Part shown: positions 45,626 to 54,143 of the stretch, one piece after another | Layout of the letters: each line of letters starts with the position of its first letter | Position numbering within the stretch: the first letter of the stretch is position 1 | Assembly: GCF_000013565.1 (NCBI RefSeq) | Contig: NC_007802.1 | Coordinates: forward strand, 1,674,001 to 1,738,000 | Source: Jannaschia sp. CCS1 | GTDB taxonomy: Bacteria; Pseudomonadota; Alphaproteobacteria; Rhodobacterales; Rhodobacteraceae | DNA length: 64,000 nucleotides | Direction: 5' to 3' | The notes under the pieces: generated by a model | What the model was told of the DNA's origin: nothing | The model's input: only the letters and a program-made list of their open reading frames with translations | Database searches by the model: none | Made by a program: the position numbers and the translations under genes

Positions 45626-46318
45626 TCAGTCCCGCACGCTCAAAATCTCGTCCAGCGGCTTTTTCAGTTTGGCAACGGCGGGCACTTTCGCGTCAAGCGC
45701 GGGGTGGCCCACGGCGAGGATCATCGTGGCCTTCTCGGAAGCGGGCCGGTCCAGCGCATTATTCAGGAATTTCATTGGGTTGGGCGTATGTGTTAACACG
45801 CTTAACCCGGCGCGGTGCAGGGACCAGATCAGGAATCCCGTGGCGATGCCCACGCTTTCGGGCACATAATAATTCTTGAACCTTGTCCCGTCATCGAACG
45901 CCCCCCAACGCTGCGCGAAGACGACGATCAGCCAGGGCGCGGTGGTCAGATGCGGCTTATTCTCGTCTGTGCCGATGGGCTCCAGCGCCTTGATCCACTC
46001 ATCGCCCGCGCCGCCCGCGTAAAAGGCGCGCTCCTCGGTCTCGGCCTCCTCGCGGATGCGCTGTTTCAAGGCCGGGTTGGCGATGGCCACAAAGTGCCAG
46101 GGTTGGTGGTTTGCGCCAGACGGTGCGGTGCCTGCGGCCTTCACGCAGGCCTCAATCACCTCCCGCGGCACGGGCCGGTCGGTGAAGTCGCGGATGGTAT
46201 GGCGGGTCCGGATCTCTGCGTAGGCCGCATTTGCAGCCTCCAACGCCTGCGCGTCGGTCAGGTCGGCACGATCTGGCAGGGCCAGCGCCTCGTATGACAT
46301 ATGCGAGCGGCTAAACAT
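45626..46318 (-). CDS. Nitroreductase-family flavoprotein, iodotyrosine-deiodinase-like
   Basis: A 230-residue FMN enzyme of the nitroreductase superfamily. The phosphate-binding part RTRHTIRDFTDRPVP and AAGTAPSGANHQPWHFVAIA, the middle lid PIGTDENKPHLTTAPWLIVVF, FKNYYVPESVGIATGFLIWSLHRAGLSVLTHTPNPMKFL (about residues 140-180) and the end VPAVAKLKKPLDEILSV align well by eye with iodotyrosine deiodinase rather than with NfsA/NfsB. Those enzymes reductively remove iodine, bromine or chlorine from tyrosines. ATG 46300 (MSYEALALP) is an alternative start; neither has a good ribosome site. It sits between the two TRAP transporter genes. Confidence 0.8.
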   Translation of the reverse strand: MFSRSHMSYEALALPDRADLTDAQALEAANAAYAEIRTRHTIRDFTDRPVPREVIEACVKAAGTAPSGANHQPWHFVAIANPALKQRIREEAETEERAFYAGGAGDEWIKALEPIGTDENKPHLTTAPWLIVVFAQRWGAFDDGTRFKNYYVPESVGIATGFLIWSLHRAGLSVLTHTPNPMKFLNNALDRPASEKATMILAVGHPALDAKVPAVAKLKKPLDEILSVRD

Positions 46319-46331
46319 TTGATGTCCGGGG

Positions 46332-46370
46332 AAAAAAAGAGGGTGGGCGGGCCCGCGGACAGGCCCGCCC
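46332..46370 (-). terminator. Rho-independent terminator of the TAXI binding-protein gene
   Basis: On the minus strand, GGGCGGGCC (complement of 46362-46370) pairs with GGCCCGCCC (complement of 46345-46353), followed by a short ACCCTC and seven U. It lies 13 bases past the stop, so the abundant binding protein can be expressed above the permease. Confidence 0.8.
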
Positions 46371-46382
46371 GATGGGATCGGC

Positions 46383-47372
46383 TCAGCCGCCGTGGATCAT
46401 GTCGTCGGCGATGGTCGCACCGGCATTCTCAATGAACCACTGGGCCGCGCCGGGGTGCCACATCAGGACTTCGTTCTTGTCCCAGTTCTCTGGCAGCGTG
46501 GAGCGTGCCGCGCCGTGGATCGCCATCATCCGCTCGTTGTCGGACATGATGATGTCCACGACGGAATAGACGAAGCTGTCGGGCAGCTCGCAATTGGCGA
46601 TGGCGAAGTTCCACATCGATACGGAGTTCGCGTCTTCGGTCAGCGTCTCATAGGTGCCCGCCGGGATCACGAAGGGCGATACGGGGAACGTTTCCATGAT
46701 CGTCGCCTGCTCTTCTTCGGTGAAGGCGATGAAGTTGATGTCGGTCTGCACTTCCAGCTGGCTCACGGCAGGTGTCGGCACACCGGCTGCAAAGGCGATG
46801 ACGTCCAGAAGGCCGTCCTGCACCTGACCACCCAGGTCGGTCCAGTTGCCGTTGCGACGGTCAAACTCGATGCCGAGGGTTTCCATCATGCGCGGGAAAT
46901 AGGTGTCCGAGGTGGAGCCTGCGGGGCCAAAGCCGATCCGTGCACCGTCCGGGATATCGGAAATTGCCTCGATGCCCGAGGACGCCAGCACGGTGATCGC
47001 GAAGGGCGTCTGGTACATCGGGAACATCGCGCAGGCACCGGTCATTTGCAGGCCGGGGGCGATGGGGTTGGTGCCTTGCAGGCTTTCCGCCGCCGGGCCC
47101 ATCGTGGTCATGCCGAACTGCGCCTCGCCGGTGTGGACCAGCGCCATGTTCTGCATGGGTCCGCCGGTGATTTCACCCGCGCCGGAAATGCCCAATTCGT
47201 CCGCCACCAGGTTGGCCCAACCGGAGCCGTAGGCAAAGTAGGTGCCGCCCTGGCCTGCGGTGCCGAGGGTGAAGTTTTCGGGCCAGCCGGTGCGGTCGAC
47301 GTCCTGCGCGAAGGCGGAGGTTGCAACGATGGCAGTGGACAGCGTGAGTGCGCCCAGTTTGGTGAATGTCAT
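46383..47372 (-). CDS. TAXI family TRAP transporter solute-binding protein
   Basis: A periplasmic binding protein of 329 residues with signal peptide MTFTKLGALTLSTAIVATSAFA. The mature protein has the TAXI features FTLGTAGQGGTYFAYGSGWANLVADE and GAGEITGGPMQNMALVHTGEAQFGM (in pieces over residues 32-80), RIGFGPAGSTSDTYFPRMMETLG, and a tryptophan-rich C-terminal part WHPGAAQWFIENA. AGGGAGA precedes ATG 47372. It delivers an unknown substrate to the fused permease at 43028. A long inverted repeat 140 bp upstream may be the site through which the adjacent two-component system acts. Confidence 0.93.
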   Translation of the reverse strand: MTFTKLGALTLSTAIVATSAFAQDVDRTGWPENFTLGTAGQGGTYFAYGSGWANLVADELGISGAGEITGGPMQNMALVHTGEAQFGMTTMGPAAESLQGTNPIAPGLQMTGACAMFPMYQTPFAITVLASSGIEAISDIPDGARIGFGPAGSTSDTYFPRMMETLGIEFDRRNGNWTDLGGQVQDGLLDVIAFAAGVPTPAVSQLEVQTDINFIAFTEEEQATIMETFPVSPFVIPAGTYETLTEDANSVSMWNFAIANCELPDSFVYSVVDIIMSDNERMMAIHGAARSTLPENWDKNEVLMWHPGAAQWFIENAGATIADDMIHGG

Positions 47373-47514
47373 AATAGTCTCCCTAAGGTCTATGCGACCG
47401 GGCACCCGTGCGGGCTCCCATCCCGATCGCTTGGCGTGTTGGTGAGGACATTAACTAAGTCTGACAACCGAACAATCGCGATGTTTGCGCTAACGCGCCG
47501 GGGCGCTGCCGAAA

Positions 47515-47567
47515 ATGGGTCGTTTTCCACCCATCGCGCAGGCCGTCGTGGGTGGAAATTGACCCAT
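47515..47567. promoter_or_regulatory. Long imperfect inverted repeat upstream of the TAXI gene
   Basis: 19-base arms at 47515-47533 (ATGGGTCGTTTTCCACCCA) and 47549-47567 (reverse complement differs at two positions) surround 15 bases. It lies about 140-195 bp upstream of the binding-protein start, a distance typical of enhancer sites for NtrC-family regulators, and 10 bp from palindrome array B. Confidence 0.5.
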
Positions 47568-47576
47568 CGGTCGGGA

Positions 47577-47645
47577 ACCATTGTCTTGCAAGACAATGGT
47601 CCAGAGCCTTGCAAGGCTCTGGTAAAACCCTTGCAAGGGTTTTAC
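47577..47645. repeat. Tandem palindrome array B (TTGCAA core)
   Basis: Three perfect palindromes directly abutting. B1 is 47577-47600 (half ACCATTGTCTTG), B2 is 47601-47622 (half CCAGAGCCTTG), B3 is 47622-47645 (half GTAAAACCCTTG). B3 includes the TAA stop codon of the DctD-like gene. The next gene on the same strand is the TAXI binding protein. Confidence 0.88.
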
Positions 47646-48985
47646 GCGCGGTCGGCGGGACGAAAGTCGTCGCGCGCAAGCCCGTGTTTCTGCATCTTCT
47701 CGTAGAGGGCTTTGCGGCTGATCCCCAGCGCCTCATATGTCGCCTTGATCGAGCCGTTCTGGGCGCTGAGTGTAGCGGCAATCAGGCTGCGTTCATGGGC
47801 GGCCATCTGATCGGCAAGCCGTCCCGTCTCCGACGCCGCGCCGCCATGTCCCAGCCCCAGGATCGCGCGCTCGGCCTCATTGCGCAGCTCGCGGATATTG
47901 CCGGGCCAGTCGCGTGAGGCGAGATCTGCCAGCATATCGGGCGAGACCGCAGGCACCGGACGGTTGTGCCGGGCGGACGCATTGGCCAGCAGGATCTGGA
48001 AGAGGCCGGGAATGTCTTCGCGCCGCTCCGCCAGCGGCGGCATCCGCAGGGTCACAACGTTGAGGCGGTAGAGCAGATCATCCCGAAACGCGCCCTCTGC
48101 CGCCGCTTGCGCCAGATCGCGTCTGGAGGCCGCGATGACGCGCAGATCAAGGGCAACGGCTTCATTCGTGCCCAGGGGGGTGATCGCGCGGTCCTGCAGG
48201 GCGGTCAGCAATTTGCCTTGCAGGGGCAGGGGGATGCTGTCGATCTGATCCAGAAACAGGGTGCCACCGCGGGCGTGCTGGAACTTGCCGTAACGCTCCC
48301 GTGTGGCGCCTTCAAAGGCACCTGGAGCGTGGCCAAACAGCTCACTTTCCATCAGCGTCTCGGGCAGGGCGGCGCAATTGATCGCGACAAAGGGCCTGGC
48401 CGCCCGGGCCGAGGCCGCGTGGAGCGCGCGCGCCGCCACCTCCTTGCCCGTGCCGGTGGCCCCTTCGATCAACACATCGGTTTCCGTCTCGGCCACCGCC
48501 TTCAATTGCGCGCGCAGCTGCGCCATGGCGGTGGAGCGCCCGATAAGTTGTGCGGAGATCGGATCCGCGCTGCCATCTGCGGCCTGCGCCTTCAGGGCGC
48601 GCACCTCCATCGTCAGGCGGCGCTTGTCCAGCGCGCGGCGGATCACTTGCACCAATCGGTCCGGCGCGTAGGGTTTTTCGATGAAGTCATAAGCCCCCAG
48701 CCGCATGCTGTGCACCGCCAGGTCCACATCACCGTGCCCCGTCACCAATATCACTGGCAGATCCGGGTCGCGCCTGAGCGCTTCGGCCATCAGGGCGGTT
48801 CCGTCCATGCCGGGCATCCGGATATCTGTGACCAGCACCCCGGGAAAGGCGGGCGAAATGTGATCCAGGGCGGCCTCAGCCCGGGCGCAGGCAATGACCG
48901 GCAGATCGGCCAGTGACAGGGTCTGCTCGCCCGCGATCCGCAGATCAGGCTCATCATCGACGAAAAGGACGGGCGTTTGGGTCAT
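47642..48985 (-). CDS. NtrC/DctD-family response regulator with degenerate sigma-54 motifs
   Basis: A 447-residue regulator: receiver domain (1-120, phosphoacceptor Asp54 in VTDIRMPGMDG, Lys104 in EKPY), AAA+ domain (about 145-375) and a C-terminal Fis-type helix-turn-helix (AALSAQNGSIKATYEALGISRKALYEKM, pieces over 405-435). Walker A is EGATGTGKE. The sigma-54-contact loop GAFTGA reads GAFEGA (222-227), and Walker B reads LFLDQI, with Gln247 in place of the catalytic Glu. Both changes argue against normal sigma-54 activation. Coupled to the sensor kinase by an ATGA overlap; probably controls the adjacent TRAP genes. Confidence 0.9.
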   Translation of the reverse strand: MTQTPVLFVDDEPDLRIAGEQTLSLADLPVIACARAEAALDHISPAFPGVLVTDIRMPGMDGTALMAEALRRDPDLPVILVTGHGDVDLAVHSMRLGAYDFIEKPYAPDRLVQVIRRALDKRRLTMEVRALKAQAADGSADPISAQLIGRSTAMAQLRAQLKAVAETETDVLIEGATGTGKEVAARALHAASARAARPFVAINCAALPETLMESELFGHAPGAFEGATRERYGKFQHARGGTLFLDQIDSIPLPLQGKLLTALQDRAITPLGTNEAVALDLRVIAASRRDLAQAAAEGAFRDDLLYRLNVVTLRMPPLAERREDIPGLFQILLANASARHNRPVPAVSPDMLADLASRDWPGNIRELRNEAERAILGLGHGGAASETGRLADQMAAHERSLIAATLSAQNGSIKATYEALGISRKALYEKMQKHGLARDDFRPADRA

Positions 48986-50847
48986 TCGGCGGCCAGCTCC
49001 CGTGCTTCAAGACCCGGGGCCTGAGGCGTGGCGGCCTCCAGCGTGACGCGGAAGATCGCGCCGCCCCCGGCGTGGTTCTCGGCCGACAAACGCCCCCCAA
49101 AGTCGCCGATGATATTGTAGGAGATCGACAGGCCGAGCCCAAGGCCCTGTCCCGGCTCCTTGGTGGTGAAAAAGGGATCGAAGGCATGGGCCAGCGCCTC
49201 GTCCGAGAGGCCGGGGCCGATGTCGCGCACGGCGATCTGCGGGGCGTCGCCGCCCGTCAGCGTGATCTCGATTGTCGGAGGATCCACCTGGGCCATCGCG
49301 TCCAGCGCATTGCCCAGAAGGTTCACCACCACCTGTTGCAGGCGCACCCGACCGCCGCGCGCCCAAACCTCGACCCGGGGCGGATCATAGCGCACATCCG
49401 CGTCGCGCAGGCGCGGGGCCATCAACTCCAATGCATCTGCGATCACGGGCCGGAGCGGCACCGGGCCGGTCTTGTCACCGGGGCGCCGCGCGAAGTTGCG
49501 CAGGTGTTTGGATATTGCGGCCATCCGGTCGGCCAAACCGCTGATCCGCTGAATATTGCCGCGCGCCTCATCCATGCGGCCCCGATCCAGGAAGGTGCCC
49601 GCATTCTCAGCGTAGGATTTGACCGCCGCCAGCGGCTGATTGAACTCATGGCTAAGTGCGGCGGACATTTGCCCAAGGGCCGCCAGCTTGCCCGCCTGCA
49701 CCAGCTCCGCCTGGGTCTTGCGCAAACGCGCCTCGGTCGCGCGACGCTCCTCCACCTCGGCCTTCAACTCTCCGGTCCGCTCGGTCACGCGGGCCTCCAG
49801 CAGGCTGGCCAGCGATTGCTCTGCCGCCAACCGCTCGATCAACCGCGCGCGCCGTCCAAGCATGGTGGCCGCCACAAAGCCGAGCATAACGACAACCAGC
49901 GCCAGCAACAGCGCGGCGGTCCAGGCCTGTTGCAGGGCAGGCCCTGTGGGCGTCAGGATGCTGACCCGCCATCCGGGGGCGGCGATCAGGGTGGTCTGGC
50001 GCACGAAACTTTCATCCCCCACAGCCACCAGCTCCAGGTCAGGGCCCAGATCAGGGTCAAGGGGGGCGACGTCGAGGCCAAGGGGCGACAGCATCGACAC
50101 GGGGTATTGCCGGGTGCGCGCGATCAGGTTCCGCACCGGCTCGCGCAGGGGGGATGTGGTGCGAAAGTGCCAATCCTGGCGGTCGGACAGGAAAATCACG
50201 TTGTTGATATCGGTCACCATCACCGTCGCGTCAGATGCGGCCCAGGCCTCTTCAAACACATCAAGGCGCAGCTTGACGACGACAACGCCGATGATCCGCG
50301 TGTTCTCGATCACTGGGGAGGCGAAGAAATACCCACGCTGGCCGGATGTCGTGCCAAGGGCGTGGAACCGACCCAACCCCGCATCCATGGCGTCGAGGAA
50401 ATAGGGGCGGTAGGCGAAGCTCTGGCCGATGAAGGAATGATCGGTGCGATAATTGGACGACGCAATGGTGCGCCCCTCGGTATCGAGCACGTAGATATCG
50501 GAGACATCAAGCGACAGGGCGGATTGGCGCAACAACTCATTGGTGAAGGGCACGATGCCGTCATTGTCGGGCTCGGCCAGCAGCTGTTGCAAAATCGTGC
50601 GGTCCGCGATCAGGGCGGGCAGCGCTTGCGTGCGCTCCAGCGCGCCGCGCAGGACCTGGGTGGCAAGGGCCAGAGTGGCCGCATGTTCGGTCCCGGCCTG
50701 GCGGAGGTAAAAGCGCTCGATCCGGGGCAGAGCGGCCAATATCGCGCCAAGCGCCAGAAGGGCCGCCAGCACCACGGCCCAGATCGCCCGGCGCGATCGG
50801 GTCGCGCGGGGACGGGTCAAAGGAACGGGTGCGGGCCGGTCACGCAT
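48982..50847 (-). CDS. DctB-like sensor histidine kinase
   Basis: A 621-residue membrane kinase. A basic N-terminus precedes helix 1 (about 21-41). A periplasmic double-Cache-type sensor (about 42-295) has LDVSDIYVLDTEGRTIASSNYRTDHSFIGQSFAYRPYF (residues 112-149) and GYFFASPVI. Helix 2 is at about 304-324. A coiled coil leads to the H-box ALSHEFNQPLAAVKSYAENA, then N-box LLGNALDAM, G1 RDIGPGLS, F-box FDPFFTTK and G2 GLGLGLSI. The layout is that of C4-dicarboxylate sensors, but a carboxylate ligand is only inferred. It precedes the response-regulator gene with a 4-base overlap. Confidence 0.92.
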   Translation of the reverse strand: MRDRPAPVPLTRPRATRSRRAIWAVVLAALLALGAILAALPRIERFYLRQAGTEHAATLALATQVLRGALERTQALPALIADRTILQQLLAEPDNDGIVPFTNELLRQSALSLDVSDIYVLDTEGRTIASSNYRTDHSFIGQSFAYRPYFLDAMDAGLGRFHALGTTSGQRGYFFASPVIENTRIIGVVVVKLRLDVFEEAWAASDATVMVTDINNVIFLSDRQDWHFRTTSPLREPVRNLIARTRQYPVSMLSPLGLDVAPLDPDLGPDLELVAVGDESFVRQTTLIAAPGWRVSILTPTGPALQQAWTAALLLALVVVMLGFVAATMLGRRARLIERLAAEQSLASLLEARVTERTGELKAEVEERRATEARLRKTQAELVQAGKLAALGQMSAALSHEFNQPLAAVKSYAENAGTFLDRGRMDEARGNIQRISGLADRMAAISKHLRNFARRPGDKTGPVPLRPVIADALELMAPRLRDADVRYDPPRVEVWARGGRVRLQQVVVNLLGNALDAMAQVDPPTIEITLTGGDAPQIAVRDIGPGLSDEALAHAFDPFFTTKEPGQGLGLGLSISYNIIGDFGGRLSAENHAGGGAIFRVTLEAATPQAPGLEARELAAE

Positions 50848-51041
50848 GGCCCCATCTATGGCAGGCCGCTGGCAGGCTGACTAGGGGAACGCGGCACCCG
50901 GGGCGGGCTTGGCGCTTGCGTCCACGATCGCAGAAATTTCCCCGCGCGGAAATTCGCCCGGTGCATTGGAAATCAAACCAGAGGTGTGCATAGTCCGGCA
51001 TGAGATGCGGGCCTTTGCCCGATCCAATGGAGGATATCTTA

Positions 51042-52331
51042 ATGAAGTTCACGGTTTCTGCTTTGGCGACGACCGCAATTATTGGCCTGATGGCTGGCGC
51101 GGCCTCGGCCCAGACCACAGAAATTATTCTGCCCGCTGCGGGTCTGTCCTGCGGAGGGGTGGGGGAGACCGGTCAATGGATGGGCGGCACCTCGGAGGCG
51201 TCCGACATCGCGACCGCCCCAGAGGCCCTGACGCTGTCGGGCCTGCCGATTGCACTGGATGGCAACACGGTGGGCTATTTCAGCGTGTCAGAGACAATGG
51301 ATGTGCGGATCGAGGCGCAGCCCATGGGCGGCGGCGACAGTGTGATCGAGCTTTATGACGAGGCGGGCGTCCTGATCGTGACCGACGACGACAGCGGGGG
51401 CGGTTGGGCCTCGCGCGCGGAGACGTCGCTGGCCCCGGGCAATTACTGCCTTGCAACCCGCGGCTATGCGGGCGGCGATCTGGTGACCGATATGCGCGTG
51501 GGCCGGTTGGAGCATGAGACGATTACCGAAGGTCTGGGTGGCGGCTTCTTTGGCGGTGGTGACAGCTATTTCGTGGGCGTTGATGCCTGCACGGCGGAGA
51601 CGGACGCGACCGCCCTGTTTGAGGGTCCCTTGGACGCGCAACTGGGCGAAGGCGGCGGCATCAGCGTTGCCAATTCCATCGACGGCGTGCCCTATTACCG
51701 CTTCACCCTGGCCAGCCCCCAGGCGATTTCCATCACGGCAGAGAACCCGTCGGCGGACCCCTACATCTACATTTTCGATGGCAATGGCGGACTTCTGGCG
51801 GAGAACGACGATTACCAATCGCTCAACAGCCGGGTGGATTTCACTGCGCCACTGCCGCCGGGCGATTATTGCATCGGCATGCGGGCCCTGGGCGACCCGA
51901 CCCTGCCGGTGACGGTATCGGTGACGGGCTATGATGCGGCGGCGGCGCTGGCTGAGTTGTATGACCGGGGCGACGCGGCCCCGCCGATGGACGGCTCCTA
52001 CCCGATCCTTGATCTGGGTGTTTTGCCGGGCCGGTCGGTGCGCGATGCCCAGATCTCAGGCACGACGGCCACGTGGTATGCCTTTGAGGTTGATCAGCAC
52101 GGGGCCGTGGTGATTGACGCGGTGGAGGTCACGGACAGCGATCCGATGCTGATCCTGTTCAATGATCTGGGCCAGGAGATTGCCTTCAACGACGACCATG
52201 GCGGCTCTCTCAACAGTCAGATCACCGCGCGCGTCCAGGCGGGCCGGTATTTGCTGGCCGTGCGTCAGTATTCAGAGGGCTATAACGGCATCATCCGCAT
52301 CGCGACGGAGCGGTTTGTTCCCGCGCCGTGA
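51042..52331 (+). CDS. Secreted protein with PPC-like domains
   Basis: A 429-residue exported protein, signal peptide MKFTVSALATTAIIGLMAGAASA. The mature part holds three pre-peptidase C-terminal (PPC)-like beta-sandwich domains, each with the pattern of an aspartate-rich strand turn and a closing GxYxLxxR segment: DSVIELYDEAGVLIVTDDDSGGG and LAPGNYCLATRGY; DPYIYIFDGNGGLLAENDDY and LPPGDYCIGMRAL; DPMLILFNDLGQEIAFNDDHGGS (read in pieces) and QAGRYLLAVRQY. No catalytic domain is attached, so it may be a calcium-stabilised envelope or adhesion protein. GGAGG lies 8 bases before ATG 51042. Confidence 0.82.
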   Translation: MKFTVSALATTAIIGLMAGAASAQTTEIILPAAGLSCGGVGETGQWMGGTSEASDIATAPEALTLSGLPIALDGNTVGYFSVSETMDVRIEAQPMGGGDSVIELYDEAGVLIVTDDDSGGGWASRAETSLAPGNYCLATRGYAGGDLVTDMRVGRLEHETITEGLGGGFFGGGDSYFVGVDACTAETDATALFEGPLDAQLGEGGGISVANSIDGVPYYRFTLASPQAISITAENPSADPYIYIFDGNGGLLAENDDYQSLNSRVDFTAPLPPGDYCIGMRALGDPTLPVTVSVTGYDAAAALAELYDRGDAAPPMDGSYPILDLGVLPGRSVRDAQISGTTATWYAFEVDQHGAVVIDAVEVTDSDPMLILFNDLGQEIAFNDDHGGSLNSQITARVQAGRYLLAVRQYSEGYNGIIRIATERFVPAP

Positions 52332-52345
52332 CATGACCTGAAACC

Positions 52346-52385
52346 AAAAAGGCCGCCCCTCGCACACGCGGTGGGCGGCCTTTTC
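52346..52385. terminator. Bidirectional intrinsic terminator
   Basis: Stem GGCCGCCC (52351-52358) with GGGCGGCC (52373-52380), preceded by AAAAA and followed by TTTTCC, between the convergent PPC-domain gene and tpiA. Confidence 0.85.
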
Positions 52386-52401
52386 CTTGACGTGCGGGCG
52401 G

Positions 52402-53148
52402 TCAGGCGGCGGACAGGGCGGCGATAATTCCGCCGAAATCCGACGCCTTCAACGATGCGCCACCGACCAGCGCGCCGTCCACATTGGACACCGCAAAGAT
52501 CTCTGCGGCATTGCCGGGCTTGACCGATCCGCCATAGAGCAGCGGGATATCATTGGCGGCGCTGCCCCGGCGCGCGGCCAGTTCAGACCGGATGTGATCA
52601 TGGACCTCGGCAATCTGTTCCAGCGTCGGCGTGCGGCCCGTGCCGATGGCCCAGACGGGCTCATAGGCCACGACGATCTGCGCGGGCGTGGCGCCGGTGG
52701 GGATGGAGCCTGCCAACTGGCTGGAGACGACGTTCAGGGTCACATTCGCATCACGCTCGGCTTCGGTTTCGCCGACGCAGATGATCGCGATCAGGTTGGC
52801 GTCAATGGCGGCCGTGACCTGGGCCGCCACATCTTCGCTGCGCTCGCCATGGTCTGCGCGTCGTTCCGAATGGCCAAGGATCACGTGGCTCGCGCCCGCG
52901 TCGGCCAGCATCGCCGCCGACACGTCGCCAGTGTGCGCGCCCGACGCGGCCGTATGGCATGTCTGGCCGCCGACATAGAGGTCCATCAACCCCGCGCGCT
53001 TGGCCATCGGCGCAATCAGCGTCGCGGGCGGGCACAGCAAGACGTCGCAATTGGCCGCCGCAACAGCCTCGCCCAAAGCGTCCACCTCGGCCAAATCGGC
53101 CTCTACCCCGTTCATCTTCCAATTGCCTGCCGCCAGTTTCCGTGCCAT
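52402..53148 (-). CDS. tpiA: Triosephosphate isomerase
   Basis: Interconverts dihydroxyacetone phosphate and glyceraldehyde 3-phosphate. The 248-residue TIM barrel has the substrate-binding AAGNWKMNG (Asn and Lys), catalytic His in VILGHSERR, catalytic Glu in AYEPVWAIGTG with the phosphate loop, and the GGSVKPGNAAE phosphate-binding end. GGAGG lies 6 bases before the ATG. It completes the triose-phosphate part of glycolysis begun by the fda/gap/pgk genes 45 kb away. Divergent from the oxygenase gene across 74 bp. Confidence 0.96.
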   Translation of the reverse strand: MARKLAAGNWKMNGVEADLAEVDALGEAVAAANCDVLLCPPATLIAPMAKRAGLMDLYVGGQTCHTAASGAHTGDVSAAMLADAGASHVILGHSERRADHGERSEDVAAQVTAAIDANLIAIICVGETEAERDANVTLNVVSSQLAGSIPTGATPAQIVVAYEPVWAIGTGRTPTLEQIAEVHDHIRSELAARRGSAANDIPLLYGGSVKPGNAAEIFAVSNVDGALVGGASLKASDFGGIIAALSAA

Positions 53149-53222
53149 CGCCGCCTCCAGAGTTCATTTGTTCCCGTGGTCGCACCCACGGCACAGGCGG
53201 TCAACCCGACAGGAGGTCCCCG

Positions 53223-54143
53223 ATGATCCCGCATATCGACGCAAACGCCCTCGCCGCCCGTGACCCGGACGCCCTGGCCGCCACCAAGATCGGGGTGGAG
53301 GATGTGGGCTTCCTGACCCTTCACAACACGGCGCTGACGGCGGATCAGGTGCGTGCCACGCTTGCCGCATATCGCACCTTCTTCAAAGGCGATGTCGCCA
53401 ACAAGCAGGCGGTGAACATGAATGTCACAGGCTCCAATCGCGGCTGGGGCGGGGCGGGGTCCGAACAGGTCGATCCTGACGCCAACGCGGACTACAAGGA
53501 GGTCTTCGATTGCGGGGTGGAGCTGCCCAAGGACGATCCCTTCGCGCGGTTGCCCGTCTATGCGCCCAACCAATGGCCCGCGCGGCCCGACGGGTTTCAG
53601 CAGGCGGTGGAGGGGTATTTCACCGCCGCCCGCGTGGTGTGTCTGGACCTGTTGCAAGGCATTTCCGCGGCCATCGGCGCGGATCCCACCTATTTCGCGG
53701 ACAAGTTCGCCAAGCCGATGGCGCTTCTGCGCGGCAATTATTACCCGGAACGGCCCGATTGGGCGGGGGAGAAGGATTTCGGCATCGCGGCGCACACTGA
53801 TTACGGCTGCCTGACGCTTTTGGCGACCGATGGCCAGCCGGGTCTTGAGGTGCAGATGCGCGACGGGGCGTGGGTGCCGGTGCAGGCCGAGCCGGGCACC
53901 TTCATCATCAATTTCGGTGAAATGCTGGAGATGTGGACCGCCAATCCCGACGGCGGTGGCCAGATCCGCGCCACGCCGCACCGGGTGGTGGGCGGCGCCC
54001 ATGAGCGGATCTCCATCCCGCTATTCTTCAACCCGGTCTATGATACCAATGTCACGCCGCCGGGCACGCCACGCCTGAGTGCGGGCGAGCACCTCTCAAG
54101 ACGGTATCAGGAAACGTATACGCATTTGCAGGACACGGAGTGA
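53223..54143 (+). CDS. 2-oxoglutarate/Fe(II)-dependent oxygenase, isopenicillin N synthase family
   Basis: A 306-residue soluble non-heme iron oxygenase. The N-terminal DIOX_N-like part has VEDVGFLTLHNTALTADQVR; the jelly-roll has HTDYGCLTLLATDGQPGLEVQ (read from His-x-Asp), the distal His in ATPHRVVGGAHERISIPLFFNP and the Arg that would hold 2-oxoglutarate in HERIS. The substrate is unknown; relatives act on amino acids, ethylene formation or peptides. AGGAGG lies 7 bases before ATG 53223. It is divergent from tpiA and its stop abuts that of the convergent membrane protein gene with no gap. Confidence 0.88.
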   Translation: MIPHIDANALAARDPDALAATKIGVEDVGFLTLHNTALTADQVRATLAAYRTFFKGDVANKQAVNMNVTGSNRGWGGAGSEQVDPDANADYKEVFDCGVELPKDDPFARLPVYAPNQWPARPDGFQQAVEGYFTAARVVCLDLLQGISAAIGADPTYFADKFAKPMALLRGNYYPERPDWAGEKDFGIAAHTDYGCLTLLATDGQPGLEVQMRDGAWVPVQAEPGTFIINFGEMLEMWTANPDGGGQIRATPHRVVGGAHERISIPLFFNPVYDTNVTPPGTPRLSAGEHLSRRYQETYTHLQDTE

